This document shows, piece after piece, positions 26,334 to 35,046 of a stretch of DNA of 53,520 nucleotides; position 1 is the stretch's first letter, and each line of letters opens with the position of its first letter. The stretch covers positions 1 to 53,520 of the forward strand of contig CALAUG010000005.1 of assembly GCA_937892155.1 (NCBI GenBank), in the 5' to 3' direction. Both the position numbers and the translations under genes were made by a program. This DNA is from an uncultured Bacteroidales bacterium. GTDB lineage: Bacteria > Bacteroidota > Bacteroidia > Bacteroidales > UBA1715. The notes below the pieces were generated by a model. The model did not search any database, had not been told where the DNA came from, and saw only the letters and a program-made list of their open reading frames with translations.

Positions 26334-27275
26334 CTACTGAAAAGCCTTTTTAATCTTTTCAGTAAGATTGGAAGAAGCAAGTTTCTCCGTTTGCAAAACC
26401 ATATTTTTTATGGCTTTTGCCGATGATGCTCCATGACCAATGATGATAGGAGCTTCCACACCTAAGACAGGCGTTCCACCGTGATTTTCGTAGTTGAAAT
26501 ACTCAAAGAATGGATTGTCAATCTGCAATTTTTTGGCAATCTTGTACATTGCTTCTATCTGTTTCAGAATTATATTGCCTGTGAAACCATCACTTACAAT
26601 TACATCTGATTTGTCGTCGTACAATTCATTGCCCTCTATATTTCCGCAGAAATTGAACTCGCCACAATCTTTCATCAACTCGTAGGCTGCTTGTGTCAAC
26701 AAATTACCTTTCTTTGGCTCCGAGCCAATGTTCAGCAGGTGTACACGCGGATTTTCCACACAATGGTAATACTGAGAGAACAAACTACCCAATATTCCAT
26801 ATTGGCAGAGAACATCTGGTCGACAATCAGAATTCAGCCCAATATCAAGAATGGTAGTGTATTTCTCAGCAACGAGTTTTGGAATTGACGTAGTTAAGCA
26901 AGGACGGATAATACCTGGTATTACTTTGATGACGGAAACAGCTCCAACCATCATTGCGCCCGTACTTCCGGCACTTGCAAACGCATCAATCTTTCCAGCA
27001 TACAAATGTTTAAATCCTACTGTAATACTTGAGTTCTGCTTCTGCTGGAAAGCACGCGCTGGATGTTCACCCATTTCTATAATGGATGGAGCATCGACAA
27101 CCTCAACATTATTACCCGAAAATTTCTCTCGCTCAAGAATGGCATTGATTTTTCCCTGATCGCCGTACAAGACAATAGTACTTCTTTCTTGAAGTACTTT
27201 ACTTGCCTGTATCGTTCCCAAGACTACGTTTTCGGGGGCAAAATCGCCACCCATACCGTCAATTCCTATTCTCAT
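26334..27275 (-). CDS. plsX: Phosphate acyltransferase PlsX
   Basis: Converts acyl-ACP to acyl phosphate, the acyl donor for PlsY in phospholipid synthesis. The 313-residue protein begins MRIGIDGMGGDFAPENVVLG, the PlsX N-terminal signature. It also has SAGSTGAMMVGA and IVSDGFTGNIILKQIEA, both conserved. It follows rpmF by 14 nt. In many bacteria plsX is followed by fabH; here the next gene is the unrelated giant surface protein. Confidence 0.96.
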   Translation of the reverse strand: MRIGIDGMGGDFAPENVVLGTIQASKVLQERSTIVLYGDQGKINAILEREKFSGNNVEVVDAPSIIEMGEHPARAFQQKQNSSITVGFKHLYAGKIDAFASAGSTGAMMVGAVSVIKVIPGIIRPCLTTSIPKLVAEKYTTILDIGLNSDCRPDVLCQYGILGSLFSQYYHCVENPRVHLLNIGSEPKKGNLLTQAAYELMKDCGEFNFCGNIEGNELYDDKSDVIVSDGFTGNIILKQIEAMYKIAKKLQIDNPFFEYFNYENHGGTPVLGVEAPIIIGHGASSAKAIKNMVLQTEKLASSNLTEKIKKAFQ

Positions 27276-27289
27276 AGAGAGAAAAGATA

Positions 27290-27487
27290 TTATTCAGCTG
27301 CTTGTTGTTGTTTTTCTACAAGCAATTTGCCGTTGTAATATAAATTACCTTCTACTTCGTAAGCTGTGTGACGACGATGTACTGTTCCAGTTGTAGGACA
27401 TTTACTCAATGTTGGAGCTACAGCTACGTCATGTGTACGTCTTTTGTCTCTTCTTGTTTTAGAGACTTTTCGTTTTGGATGTGCCAT
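27290..27487 (-). CDS. rpmF: 50S ribosomal protein L32
   Basis: Small ribosomal protein of the large subunit, 65 residues. The N-terminus MAHPKRKVSKTRRDKRRTHD is characteristic, followed by LSKCPTTGTVHRRH. The zinc-ribbon cysteines of some L32 proteins are reduced to a single Cys, as in other zinc-independent forms. It lies between a YceD gene (12 nt upstream) and plsX, the widely conserved gene order. Confidence 0.97.
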   Translation of the reverse strand: MAHPKRKVSKTRRDKRRTHDVAVAPTLSKCPTTGTVHRRHTAYEVEGNLYYNGKLLVEKQQQAAE

Positions 27488-27499
27488 CTTATTATTATT

Positions 27500-28021
27500 T
27501 TAGTTTTTAAACATATTTTTTAATGAATCCCAACGAGGATCCGTTTTTTCTTCTTTTCTTTTTTCCGACTGCTCCAAATATGAAACCACATCGGAATTAC
27601 AGTCTTTTTCGTTCGGATGCACCTTTTTCAATGGAATCGAAAGCATTATCATTTCGTAAATTATCGGCGAAAGTCCCAACTCCGTTTCTTCTGGAGATAT
27701 TATAATGACGTTATCCGCATCGGCTAATTCATCATCTTTCTCACCAACTTTGACAACCATTTCCTGATTCATTTCAATTGGCAGTGCAAAGATGTCTAAA
27801 CACCTGTCACACTCAACCAACACAGTTCCTTTCATTCGTAACGAAAGTGTGTGGAGGCTTGGTTGCTTAACGAAATGGACGTCTACGCAAATATCAGCGT
27901 CGAAAACTCCTTCCATTTCTTGTGCTTCAATGAACTTTTTGTCAATTTTCAGTACCTCGTCGAAAATCCCCTCCTTCATTGTCTGCAACGGAATCGTATG
28001 TAAATCCTTCGTTCGACTCAT
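27500..28021 (-). CDS. YceD/DUF177 family protein
   Basis: A 173-residue protein of the YceD family, encoded next to rpmF in most bacteria and thought to take part in 23S rRNA maturation. The conserved CxRC-type motif appears as LVECDRCLDIFALPI near residue 70, followed by an acidic stretch and a C-terminal DPRWDSLKNM motif typical of Bacteroidota members. It is the first gene of the YceD-rpmF-plsX operon and has a good promoter. Confidence 0.9.
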   Translation of the reverse strand: MSRTKDLHTIPLQTMKEGIFDEVLKIDKKFIEAQEMEGVFDADICVDVHFVKQPSLHTLSLRMKGTVLVECDRCLDIFALPIEMNQEMVVKVGEKDDELADADNVIIISPEETELGLSPIIYEMIMLSIPLKKVHPNEKDCNSDVVSYLEQSEKRKEEKTDPRWDSLKNMFKN

Positions 28022-28038
28022 ACAAGAAAATTAGCACG

Positions 28039-28069
28039 CAAAAATAGAAAAAACTTTACAATTAGCAAA
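28039..28069 (-). promoter_or_regulatory. Promoter of the YceD-rpmF-plsX operon
   Basis: On the minus strand TTTG (28069-28066) and TATTTTTG (28046-28039) are 19 nt apart, a full match to the Bacteroidota sigma factor consensus. The predicted start is about 10 nt before the ATG. Confidence 0.65.
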
Positions 28070-28160
28070 CATTTCACAATTTATTAACAAGTTGGGTGGA
28101 GTTAAATGCTCCTTTTCGTTGTCAGTTTGCAAACTCCTGAATCGTGTCTTGATTCCTGAC

Positions 28161-29045
28161 TCACTTTAAATTCGTGAATCGTGCAATAACTCCAAGGGGC
28201 AGTTTTTTCTTGAAATCGTCCTCTAAATATATCTCCCCATATTCTTTTTCTGCCTTATGGTTTTTGAATATTTCATTGACGAGATTTTCAAGAATAAAGG
28301 CTGAAAATCCCAATGAATAAGTGTTCAAAATAAAAAAATATCGATTTTTATCAAGAATCTTTTCCACATCTTTCAACAACGCATTCAGATCGCGTTCAAG
28401 TTTCCAATCCTCTCCATTTGCACCGCGACCAAAAGCTGGCGGGTCCATAATAATACCATTGTACGTATTACCACGTTTTACTTCCTTTGCGACGAATTTT
28501 CGCGCATCTTCTACAATCCACCGAATATTATCTTGCCCAGAACTTTCCATATTTTGTTTTGTCCACGACACGACCTGCTTAACGGAATCCAAATGCGTTA
28601 CATCGGCACCGGCAGCCCGCGCGGCAACAGACGCAATTCCAGTATATCCGAATAGATTTAAAACTTTTAAACCTGAATTTGATTTACAAATTGAAGAAAT
28701 ATAATCCCAATTGACAGCCTGCTCTGGAAAAATTCCCACATGCTTAAAGGCGGTGAATTTAAGATTACACGTAAGATTTAAATAATCATACGATATCTGC
28801 CACGAATCTGGAATATTTTTATGTTTTATCCAATCACCATTATTGCTTGAACGAGCAATAAAATCAATAGTTGCACGCTTTTGCCATTCCGATTCTGACA
28901 AAGATTTATCCCAAACAGCTTGTGGCTCTGGACGACGGGTAACAACGGGACCAAACTGTTCCAATTTCTCAAAATTTCCAGAATCTATCAAACGATAGTC
29001 GTGCCAGTGTGTTGGAGTTAAATATATCATACTTGTTAAATTCAA
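28161..29045 (-). CDS. Class I SAM-dependent methyltransferase, RlmI-like
   Basis: A 294-residue methyltransferase resembling the catalytic part of RlmI-type rRNA cytosine methyltransferases. The SAM-binding motif is LNLFGYTGIASVAARAAGA, followed by HLDSVKQVVSW (acidic residue contacting SAM ribose) and the catalytic-strand motif IMDPPAFGRG. It lacks the N-terminal PUA domain of full-length RlmI. It stands alone between the YceD operon and the ABC transporter genes. The substrate is probably rRNA but cannot be proved from sequence. Confidence 0.85.
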   Translation of the reverse strand: MNLTSMIYLTPTHWHDYRLIDSGNFEKLEQFGPVVTRRPEPQAVWDKSLSESEWQKRATIDFIARSSNNGDWIKHKNIPDSWQISYDYLNLTCNLKFTAFKHVGIFPEQAVNWDYISSICKSNSGLKVLNLFGYTGIASVAARAAGADVTHLDSVKQVVSWTKQNMESSGQDNIRWIVEDARKFVAKEVKRGNTYNGIIMDPPAFGRGANGEDWKLERDLNALLKDVEKILDKNRYFFILNTYSLGFSAFILENLVNEIFKNHKAEKEYGEIYLEDDFKKKLPLGVIARFTNLK

Positions 29046-29211
29046 AACTATATGGACAAAGATACTATAAATTGGGAGATTGGTTTACTAGTTGACAGTA
29101 CTTTCAGTATTATGAGTTTTCGGTTGTTAGTTATCAGAGCTATATTCTTGACTCCTGGCTCTTTTTATTAAGTTGATTTACAACGTTTTCGACTGTTTTT
29201 TACTACAAATT

Positions 29212-30216
29212 TTAAGAATTTCGTCTTCCTTTGTAAATCACCAAGATAACAATTGGCGCGCCGAAAATTGCAGTCACTGTGTTTATTGGCAACATTGACT
29301 GCATTCCAGGTAGTTGCGAAATCAAATCGCACAAAAGCATTAGATTAACTCCTATAAGTAATGAGTTGATAATGAGTTTTTTATGCGAACTTGTCTTGAA
29401 TGTAAATCGTGCGATATGTGGAACCGTCATTCCCACAAAACCGATTGGGCCAGCAAATGCTGTAACAATACTCGCCAGAATTGCCGATATAATAATCACT
29501 ATTATTCGTAGTCGTGCCGTTTGTACGCCCAATCCGTGGGCATAATTATCTCCTAAAAGTATTGCGTCTAATGGTTTGTGAATCAATATGGTAGCAATCG
29601 TTGCGGGAACAATACAACTTGCCATAAGAATTAGTTCGGTGCTGTCAATGTTTGCAAAACTTCCCATTGTCCACAAAATGAAATCGTGTACTTCGTTTGG
29701 ATTCGAAAAATACTGCAACACGTTTACAATCGCAGCAGTAATGCTTCCAAACATAATTCCAATGATAAGCAACGAAGCCGTATCTTTAACTTTCGGTGCA
29801 ATTGCTAAAATCAACAAAATAACTATCGTAGAACCAATTAAAGCAAAAATTGCTGTCCCGATAGTTCCATTACATGCCGACAAAAAACCTACGGTCGTTC
29901 CTCCAGCAAGCGTAAACAACGCAACGCCTAGACTCGCTCCGGTGCTTACACCAAGCACGTACGGATCGGCAAGCGGATTTCTGAACAATGTCTGCATCAA
30001 CAAACCAGAAATCGGCAAAGCCATTCCTACTAATAACGCTGTACAGGCGCGTGGCAGACGGAGATTTACGATAATGTTGTACCACAACGAATCGGCATTC
30101 CCTTTCAATACATCGCAAAAACCATCGAATGGAATATTCACGCTGCCAAACAAAATGTCCGCTACGAAACAAATTGGAATGAAAATAAGCAATATGAAAG
30201 AGAAGAGTTTATTCAC
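29212..30216 (-). CDS. BtuC/FecD-family ABC transporter permease
   Basis: Inner-membrane permease for a metal chelate (siderophore, haem or cobalamin). The 334-residue protein has about ten hydrophobic segments and family motifs LRLPRACTALLVGMALPISG, then RNPLADPYVLGVSTGAS, and FAGPIGFVGMTVPHIAR before the ATPase-coupling loop. It overlaps the end of the binding-protein gene by 8 nt. Its ATPase is not adjacent; the gene at 38315-39319 is the likely partner. Confidence 0.93.
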   Translation of the reverse strand: MNKLFSFILLIFIPICFVADILFGSVNIPFDGFCDVLKGNADSLWYNIIVNLRLPRACTALLVGMALPISGLLMQTLFRNPLADPYVLGVSTGASLGVALFTLAGGTTVGFLSACNGTIGTAIFALIGSTIVILLILAIAPKVKDTASLLIIGIMFGSITAAIVNVLQYFSNPNEVHDFILWTMGSFANIDSTELILMASCIVPATIATILIHKPLDAILLGDNYAHGLGVQTARLRIIVIIISAILASIVTAFAGPIGFVGMTVPHIARFTFKTSSHKKLIINSLLIGVNLMLLCDLISQLPGMQSMLPINTVTAIFGAPIVILVIYKGRRNS

Positions 30217-31297
30217 GCACTTTTTCTAAAAAAACTGTTTCGTAGTCGGGTAGCAATTCAGGATGTATAGCCTTCATATAGTCGGAAAGAACAATGTCGG
30301 GGCGGACGTAGCCATATTCCCAATAATCGTTTCCGCCGTTTTCGTTGAGCCGTTTGGAACGGTGGTAAATTTCTCCTTTTTTGAACACATTGAGCAAAGT
30401 GTAATTTTTATTTGTCGCATATAAGTCCGACAAAGTTTTTTCGTCGCAGCCAATCCATAAGTCGACTTTTTGCGATGCTTGCAGAACTTGCTCAAAATTG
30501 ACTACAACACTTCCTGTATTTTGGTCGTCTTTCCAAATATAGTTACCTCCAGCATCGGCAATGAATTGCGCCACATAACTTTTCCCGCCGGGCATATACC
30601 AAATGTCGTTGCTCGCAGCTCCTGCTAAAACAAGAGGTTTGTGTTCAACGCTGTCGGTTAAATTCTTGATGGTGGAATAGTTTTGTTCAATAGCTGAAAA
30701 AATACTGTCAGCTTTTTTGATATTGTGTGTCAGCAAACCATATAATTTTATCCATTCACATCGTGCGAACGGCGTGTTTTCTTGCCAGCCCATAGTGAAA
30801 ATGACAGGAATGTCCCCCAATTTTTCTCTTAATTTTTCGAAATTCTGAATGTCTTGTTGACTATATGCTGAAGTGATTATGAGATCGGGATTAAGTGCCG
30901 CCAATGCTTCAGCATTGATTTCCATACTTGTTCCTACATTTTTTATTTTCCCTTTCGCAATGCGTTTTTGTACTTCCTTGTTGGAAATTCTAAACGGATC
31001 GCACACGCCTGCTATTCTGTTAATTTCTCCCATTTCAGCCAACATTGCAATGTCGGTTGTAGAAAGAACAGCAATGCGTTCGGCCTGAATTTGGCTTAAT
31101 TGATAGACAATACTGTCGCAGGAATTATTCCACGGGAAATATATGGTAACACTGTCGCCATTGAAATTGGAATAAATATTCTTTGCATATTGGAAAAGCC
31201 CTTTTCGGGAATCATTCTGATTGTCGCTTCGATTATTGCACGACAATAACGAAATTCCGACAAGCAAAGCAATAATTATTCTAACATTTTTAATCAT
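30209..31297 (-). CDS. Periplasmic-binding lipoprotein of metal-chelate ABC transporter (BtuF/FecB-like)
   Basis: A 362-residue substrate-binding lipoprotein. The N-terminus IIALLVGISLLSCNN has a lipobox with Cys20 or so as the lipidated residue. The body has the two-lobe class III pattern, with RIAVLSTTDIAMLAEMGEIN and ALNPDLIITSAYSQQD at the first lobe. It starts 6 nt after pyrF and is followed by its permease. The ligand (iron chelate, haem or cobalamin) is not determined; no TonB receptor is nearby. Confidence 0.9.
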   Translation of the reverse strand: MIKNVRIIIALLVGISLLSCNNRSDNQNDSRKGLFQYAKNIYSNFNGDSVTIYFPWNNSCDSIVYQLSQIQAERIAVLSTTDIAMLAEMGEINRIAGVCDPFRISNKEVQKRIAKGKIKNVGTSMEINAEALAALNPDLIITSAYSQQDIQNFEKLREKLGDIPVIFTMGWQENTPFARCEWIKLYGLLTHNIKKADSIFSAIEQNYSTIKNLTDSVEHKPLVLAGAASNDIWYMPGGKSYVAQFIADAGGNYIWKDDQNTGSVVVNFEQVLQASQKVDLWIGCDEKTLSDLYATNKNYTLLNVFKKGEIYHRSKRLNENGGNDYWEYGYVRPDIVLSDYMKAIHPELLPDYETVFLEKVRE

Positions 31298-31303
31298 TAA
31301 CCT

Positions 31304-32128
31304 CTATTTCATATATTGTTTCATCAATTCTGCCATTTGTAGTTGCAATTCTTTAGATTTATCGGCAGCAACTTCGGCGAATTTTTCTGTGGAATCAGCA
31401 TAAATAATTCCTCGAGAAGAATTGACAAGCAATCCGCAATCTTTGTTCATTCCGTATTGAGCAACGGCTTCCAAACTTCCGCCTTGTGCGCCAACACCTG
31501 GAACCAACAAGAAATGATTTGGAGCAATTGCACGGACATTTCCAAGCATTTCGGCTTTTGTGGCACCAACAACGTACATCATGTTTTGGTCGTCCCCCCA
31601 TTTTTGAGAAGTTTCAAGAACGTGTTCGTACAAACATTTTCCATCGCTTTCTGCAAATTGGAAATCAAAAGCACCTTTATTCGATGTTAATGCTAGCAAA
31701 ATCGCCCATTTGCCTTCGTATGTAAGGAACGGAGAAACAGAATCTTCGCCCATGTATGGAGCAATTGTAACAGCATCGAAAGGTAGATTTTCCAAAAAAG
31801 CCTGAGCATACATTTTTGATGTGTTTCCAATGTCGCCACGTTTTGCGTCGGCTATAAGGAAAATTTCCGGATATTTATTTTTGATGTAATTGACTGTTTT
31901 TTCAAGACTTTTCCAACCAGAAATACCGTAACATTCGTAGAATGCAATATTGGGCTTGTAAGCAACAGCAAATGGTGCAGTTGCATCAATAATTTCCTTG
32001 TTGAAAGTGAAAATTGGATCGTCGCACGATTTAAGATGTTCGGGAATTTTATTGATGTCAGTGTCTAATCCTACGCACAAAAAGCTTTGTTTCTTTTGTA
32101 TTTGATTGATTAACTCGTTCTTATTCAT
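31304..32128 (-). CDS. pyrF: Orotidine 5'-phosphate decarboxylase
   Basis: Last step of UMP synthesis. From the chosen ATG the protein has 274 residues, the size of the longer PyrF subfamily. The catalytic motif DAKRGDIG occupies residues 94-101 (Asp94, Lys96, Asp99), and SFLCVGLDTD is near the N-terminus. An upstream ATG at 32242 would overlap the divergent thiL gene and adds unconserved residues, so I chose 32128. It leads an operon with the ABC binding protein and permease, an unusual combination. Confidence 0.96.
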   Translation of the reverse strand: MNKNELINQIQKKQSFLCVGLDTDINKIPEHLKSCDDPIFTFNKEIIDATAPFAVAYKPNIAFYECYGISGWKSLEKTVNYIKNKYPEIFLIADAKRGDIGNTSKMYAQAFLENLPFDAVTIAPYMGEDSVSPFLTYEGKWAILLALTSNKGAFDFQFAESDGKCLYEHVLETSQKWGDDQNMMYVVGATKAEMLGNVRAIAPNHFLLVPGVGAQGGSLEAVAQYGMNKDCGLLVNSSRGIIYADSTEKFAEVAADKSKELQLQMAELMKQYMK

Positions 32129-32207
32129 TGCTTTAGTTTTTTTAATATTTCGGCGGTAAAGATAGCAATCAATTGAATTTAGTCGTGTGTATTTTTCAAT
32201 TAAAATG

Positions 32208-32215
32208 TAACTTTG
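32208..32215 (+). promoter_or_regulatory. Possible -7 box of thiL
   Basis: TAACTTTG matches TAnnTTTG and ends 15 nt before the thiL ATG at 32231, implying a very short leader. No TTTG is present at the expected upstream distance. Confidence 0.35.
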
Positions 32216-32230
32216 CCAAAAATCAACGCA

Positions 32231-33253
32231 ATGGAACAACAAAAAACATTAGACGAAGTTGGAGAATTTGGACTGATAGATATACTCACAAAAAAATTCA
32301 AGACAACAAAATCAACTATAAAAGGCGTAGGCGATGACTGTGCCGTATTGGAATTAAACAAAAAAGAATATCAATTAATTACAACAGATTTGCTGCTTGA
32401 AGGTATTCACTTTGATTTAGTCTATTCTCCATTAAAACATCTTGGTTATAAAGCAGTTATTGCAAATGCATCCGACATTTATGCGATGAACGGTACGCCA
32501 CAAAAAATGACGGTTTCCATAGGAGTTTCTGCAAAATTTTCCGTCAATGCCTTGGAACAATTGTACGAAGGTATACTATTAGCCTGTGAGAGGTACAATA
32601 TTGAATTGATTGGAGGAGACACTTCGGCATCATTGACAGGATTAACCATCAGCATTACTATGATTGGTACTGTTGCAAAAGAAAGCATTGTGTATAGAGA
32701 TCATGCAAAGGCAACCGACCTTATCTGTGTTTCGGGTGACTTAGGTGGCGCGTACGCTGGTCAACAAATTCTTCAGAGAGAAAAAGCAGTATTTAACCAA
32801 GGGAAAGGCGCACAACCAAAACTTGAAGGATATGAATATGTTGTGGGAAGAACATTAAAACCAGAGGGTCGTCGCGATATATTGGAAGAATTGGCGAAAC
32901 AGCAAATTACGCCAACTTCGATGATAGATGTTTCTGACGGACTTTCGTCTGATTTGTTGCATTTGTGCATAGAATCCCACGTTGGCTGCAAGATTTACGA
33001 AGAAAAGATTCCTATTAACGAAAATACGGCGAACGCCTGCAAGGAATTTTCTATGGAACCAATTATTTCGGCACTTCACGGAGGTGATGATTATGAATTA
33101 TTGTTCACCATCCCATTGTCGCAATATGAAGCAATCAAAAAAGTACCTGATGTTTCTGTTATAGGTAATATTGTCGATGCAGGCGAAGGTTTAGGAATGA
33201 TTTCACGCTCGGGCGATTATGTTCATTTAAAAGCACAAGGGTGGAATTTATAA
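32231..33253 (+). CDS. thiL: Thiamine-monophosphate kinase
   Basis: Phosphorylates thiamine phosphate to the cofactor thiamine diphosphate. The 340-residue protein has the N-terminal GEFGLIDILT and the magnesium/ATP motif GVGDDCAVLE, then ITTDLLLEGIHFDL and LGYKAVIANASDIYAMNG, all typical of ThiL. GGDDYELLF lies near the C-terminus. The ATG at 32231 matches the family start; an in-frame ATG 18 nt upstream lies within the -7 box. It is monocistronic, divergent from pyrF, and ends in a bidirectional terminator. Confidence 0.95.
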   Translation: MEQQKTLDEVGEFGLIDILTKKFKTTKSTIKGVGDDCAVLELNKKEYQLITTDLLLEGIHFDLVYSPLKHLGYKAVIANASDIYAMNGTPQKMTVSIGVSAKFSVNALEQLYEGILLACERYNIELIGGDTSASLTGLTISITMIGTVAKESIVYRDHAKATDLICVSGDLGGAYAGQQILQREKAVFNQGKGAQPKLEGYEYVVGRTLKPEGRRDILEELAKQQITPTSMIDVSDGLSSDLLHLCIESHVGCKIYEEKIPINENTANACKEFSMEPIISALHGGDDYELLFTIPLSQYEAIKKVPDVSVIGNIVDAGEGLGMISRSGDYVHLKAQGWNL

Positions 33254-33288
33254 CATGCTATAAGTTTAATACACAACAAGTTACTAAC

Positions 33289-33320
33289 AAAAAAAGGCAA
33301 TCAAATGATTGCCTTTTTTA
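33289..33320. terminator. Bidirectional terminator between thiL and ferritin
   Basis: Stem GGCAATC (33296-33302) pairs with GATTGCC (33307-33313), with A-run and T-run on either side, serving both converging genes. Confidence 0.9.
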
Positions 33321-33340
33321 CATAATAGACAGAAAGAATT

Positions 33341-33826
33341 TTATCTCTCACCCAGTTCATTATCATAATTGAATAAAGCCGCAGGATTATCTTCCACTTG
33401 CTTTAAACGATCAATAATTGTTTGGACACTTTCCTCTTCTTCGACTTGTTCTGTCACATACCATTGAAGAAATACGGATGTTGCATAATCATTTTCGCTT
33501 GTGGCAAGTGAATACAAATTATTAATCATACCCGTTACTTTCTTTTCATGTCTCAAAGCCGATTCAAACATTGACATTGGAGAGCCCCAACGCGTAGGGA
33601 ATTCGGCAATAGGCCGTAATTCAACTTCGGCGAACTGGCTTTCCAAATATGCCATAAAGCGATAGGCATGTTCCATTTCCTCGGCGTTTTGTTTTCTAAA
33701 CCAATGGGCCATTCCTTTCATTCCATAATTTGCAGCGTCAACCGACATTGCAAGATACAGATATGCCGACCACATTTCTGCATTAATTTGAGCATTTATT
33801 GCTTCTTGCATTTTTTCCGTTATCAT
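33341..33826 (-). CDS. ftnA: Ferritin
   Basis: Non-haem bacterial ferritin that oxidises and stores iron in a 24-subunit shell. The 161-residue protein has Glu17 in INAEMWSAYLYL, Glu50 and His53 in NAEEMEHAYRF, and the later acidic ferroxidase residues around TEQVEEEESVQ. Length and spacing are those of FtnA-type proteins. It follows the superoxide reductase by 11 nt, so the two are probably one stress operon: the reductase removes superoxide and ferritin removes iron. Confidence 0.95.
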   Translation of the reverse strand: MITEKMQEAINAQINAEMWSAYLYLAMSVDAANYGMKGMAHWFRKQNAEEMEHAYRFMAYLESQFAEVELRPIAEFPTRWGSPMSMFESALRHEKKVTGMINNLYSLATSENDYATSVFLQWYVTEQVEEEESVQTIIDRLKQVEDNPAALFNYDNELGER

Positions 33827-33837
33827 AACCGTAAGTT

Positions 33838-34275
33838 TTATTGATTATTACTTTTTGTCGTACAACAGGAAGTCATGTTCCGTTTGCAATCGGCAGACAA
33901 AACGGTTTTCCACAAACCATGAATATTACAGTATTCATAAACAGCTATCGGATCGTCCTTGCACGCGCAAAAATGAGTACACGGTTTACACGTAGGCGAT
34001 AAATGGATGAATTGTCCTCCATGTTTGGTTTCTAGATAAATCCATTGAATGTAATGTTCTGGAATCATAGGATGTGGTTCGCTTCCAATTTCGACCTTTA
34101 ATGTACAGTCATCCACACGTGTTACCACCGGCAAATGTTTTTCCATACCAACTTCTTCTACTTTTGGAACTAATTCCTCCATTTCAGCATCACAGCAATA
34201 TGGTGTAACTCCTGAATCAGTCAATTTTACAATGACGTTGCCGCACACTGTGCAGCGATAAAATTTTGTTTTCAT
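33838..34275 (-). CDS. dfx: Desulfoferrodoxin-type superoxide reductase (2Fe-SOR)
   Basis: Reduces superoxide to peroxide in anaerobes. The N-terminal desulforedoxin domain has Cys8, Cys11, Cys27 and Cys28, forming the FeCys4 centre I. The active-site centre II has Glu45-Lys46-His47, His68, His74, Cys116 and His119 (the YCNIHGLW motif). All ligands are intact. The 145-residue protein carries additional cysteines (96, 99, 103, 105, 130, 137, 138) not needed for either centre, including a CC pair in its tail. It heads the operon with ferritin. Confidence 0.95.
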   Translation of the reverse strand: MKTKFYRCTVCGNVIVKLTDSGVTPYCCDAEMEELVPKVEEVGMEKHLPVVTRVDDCTLKVEIGSEPHPMIPEHYIQWIYLETKHGGQFIHLSPTCKPCTHFCACKDDPIAVYEYCNIHGLWKTVLSADCKRNMTSCCTTKSNNQ

Positions 34276-34488
34276 CTTTTTACATTTTAATTAATACTAA
34301 CATCTCATTCGAATGATTTTGTACGGCAAAGATTCTCTAGGATACCGACATTTTCAATCTGAAAGATGGTAGGAAACATTGACAAAATCAATAATGGAGA
34401 CTTTGTGATCTAGAAAAGACTTCAAGTAAAAAATGGCATTATGTTTGGAATACACTGATTTTTAGTTATTTTCGTAAAAATTTTTGAG

Positions 34489-35040
34489 ATGTTCTGGAAG
34501 AAGATTATATCAGTATTGATTTTGGCGATGCTAACATTCACAGGATTAGCACAAGACAACAACATCTTTGTCCGCAAAGAGAACAATCCTGCTCTAAAAG
34601 TTACTGTGACTGGATATTTCGGCATTAGTTTGGCGACTTCATATTCTGGATTTGTACGATATGGATTTATTCAGATTAAATCTACCGGAGAACAACAAAT
34701 CACATGGCTTTCGCGTGATCAATTCCTGCAACAAGCAACAGGACAGACAGTTTCGAAAGTAAATCCAGAGAAAAAGAATTTTTTGGAAGACAAAGAAATA
34801 TTGTTTGAATCATTTGAGAATTTATGGAAACTTCGCTATTCCGAATATCCGTATGACGGTAGTTTGGAAAAAGGTTGGGCCGGTCGTGATTTTGCACCAA
34901 GCGACGCACAATGGAGTTTCTTGAAACGAAATTATCATTACTCTAATTTTGAACAATTTTTGTATGGCGAAGATATGTGGAGATTAGTAAAAGATTCACA
35001 AGATCCAGATTGGCAAAATCAATATTCATCATTAAAATAA
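34489..35040 (+). CDS. Secreted protein of unknown function
   Basis: I do not recognise this 183-residue protein. It has a clear signal peptide (KKIISVLILAMLTFTGLAQ), then a short beta-rich region with GYFGISLATSYSGFVRYGF and a C-terminal part rich in aromatic residues (Trp, Tyr, Phe), including GWAGRDFAPSDAQWSFL. No lipobox and no T9SS-like tail are seen, so it is probably periplasmic. It ends 6 nt before the small basic gene at 35047, and the two are likely to share one transcript and the terminator at 35193-35228. Confidence 0.75.
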   Translation: MFWKKIISVLILAMLTFTGLAQDNNIFVRKENNPALKVTVTGYFGISLATSYSGFVRYGFIQIKSTGEQQITWLSRDQFLQQATGQTVSKVNPEKKNFLEDKEILFESFENLWKLRYSEYPYDGSLEKGWAGRDFAPSDAQWSFLKRNYHYSNFEQFLYGEDMWRLVKDSQDPDWQNQYSSLK

Positions 35041-35046
35041 CGCACT

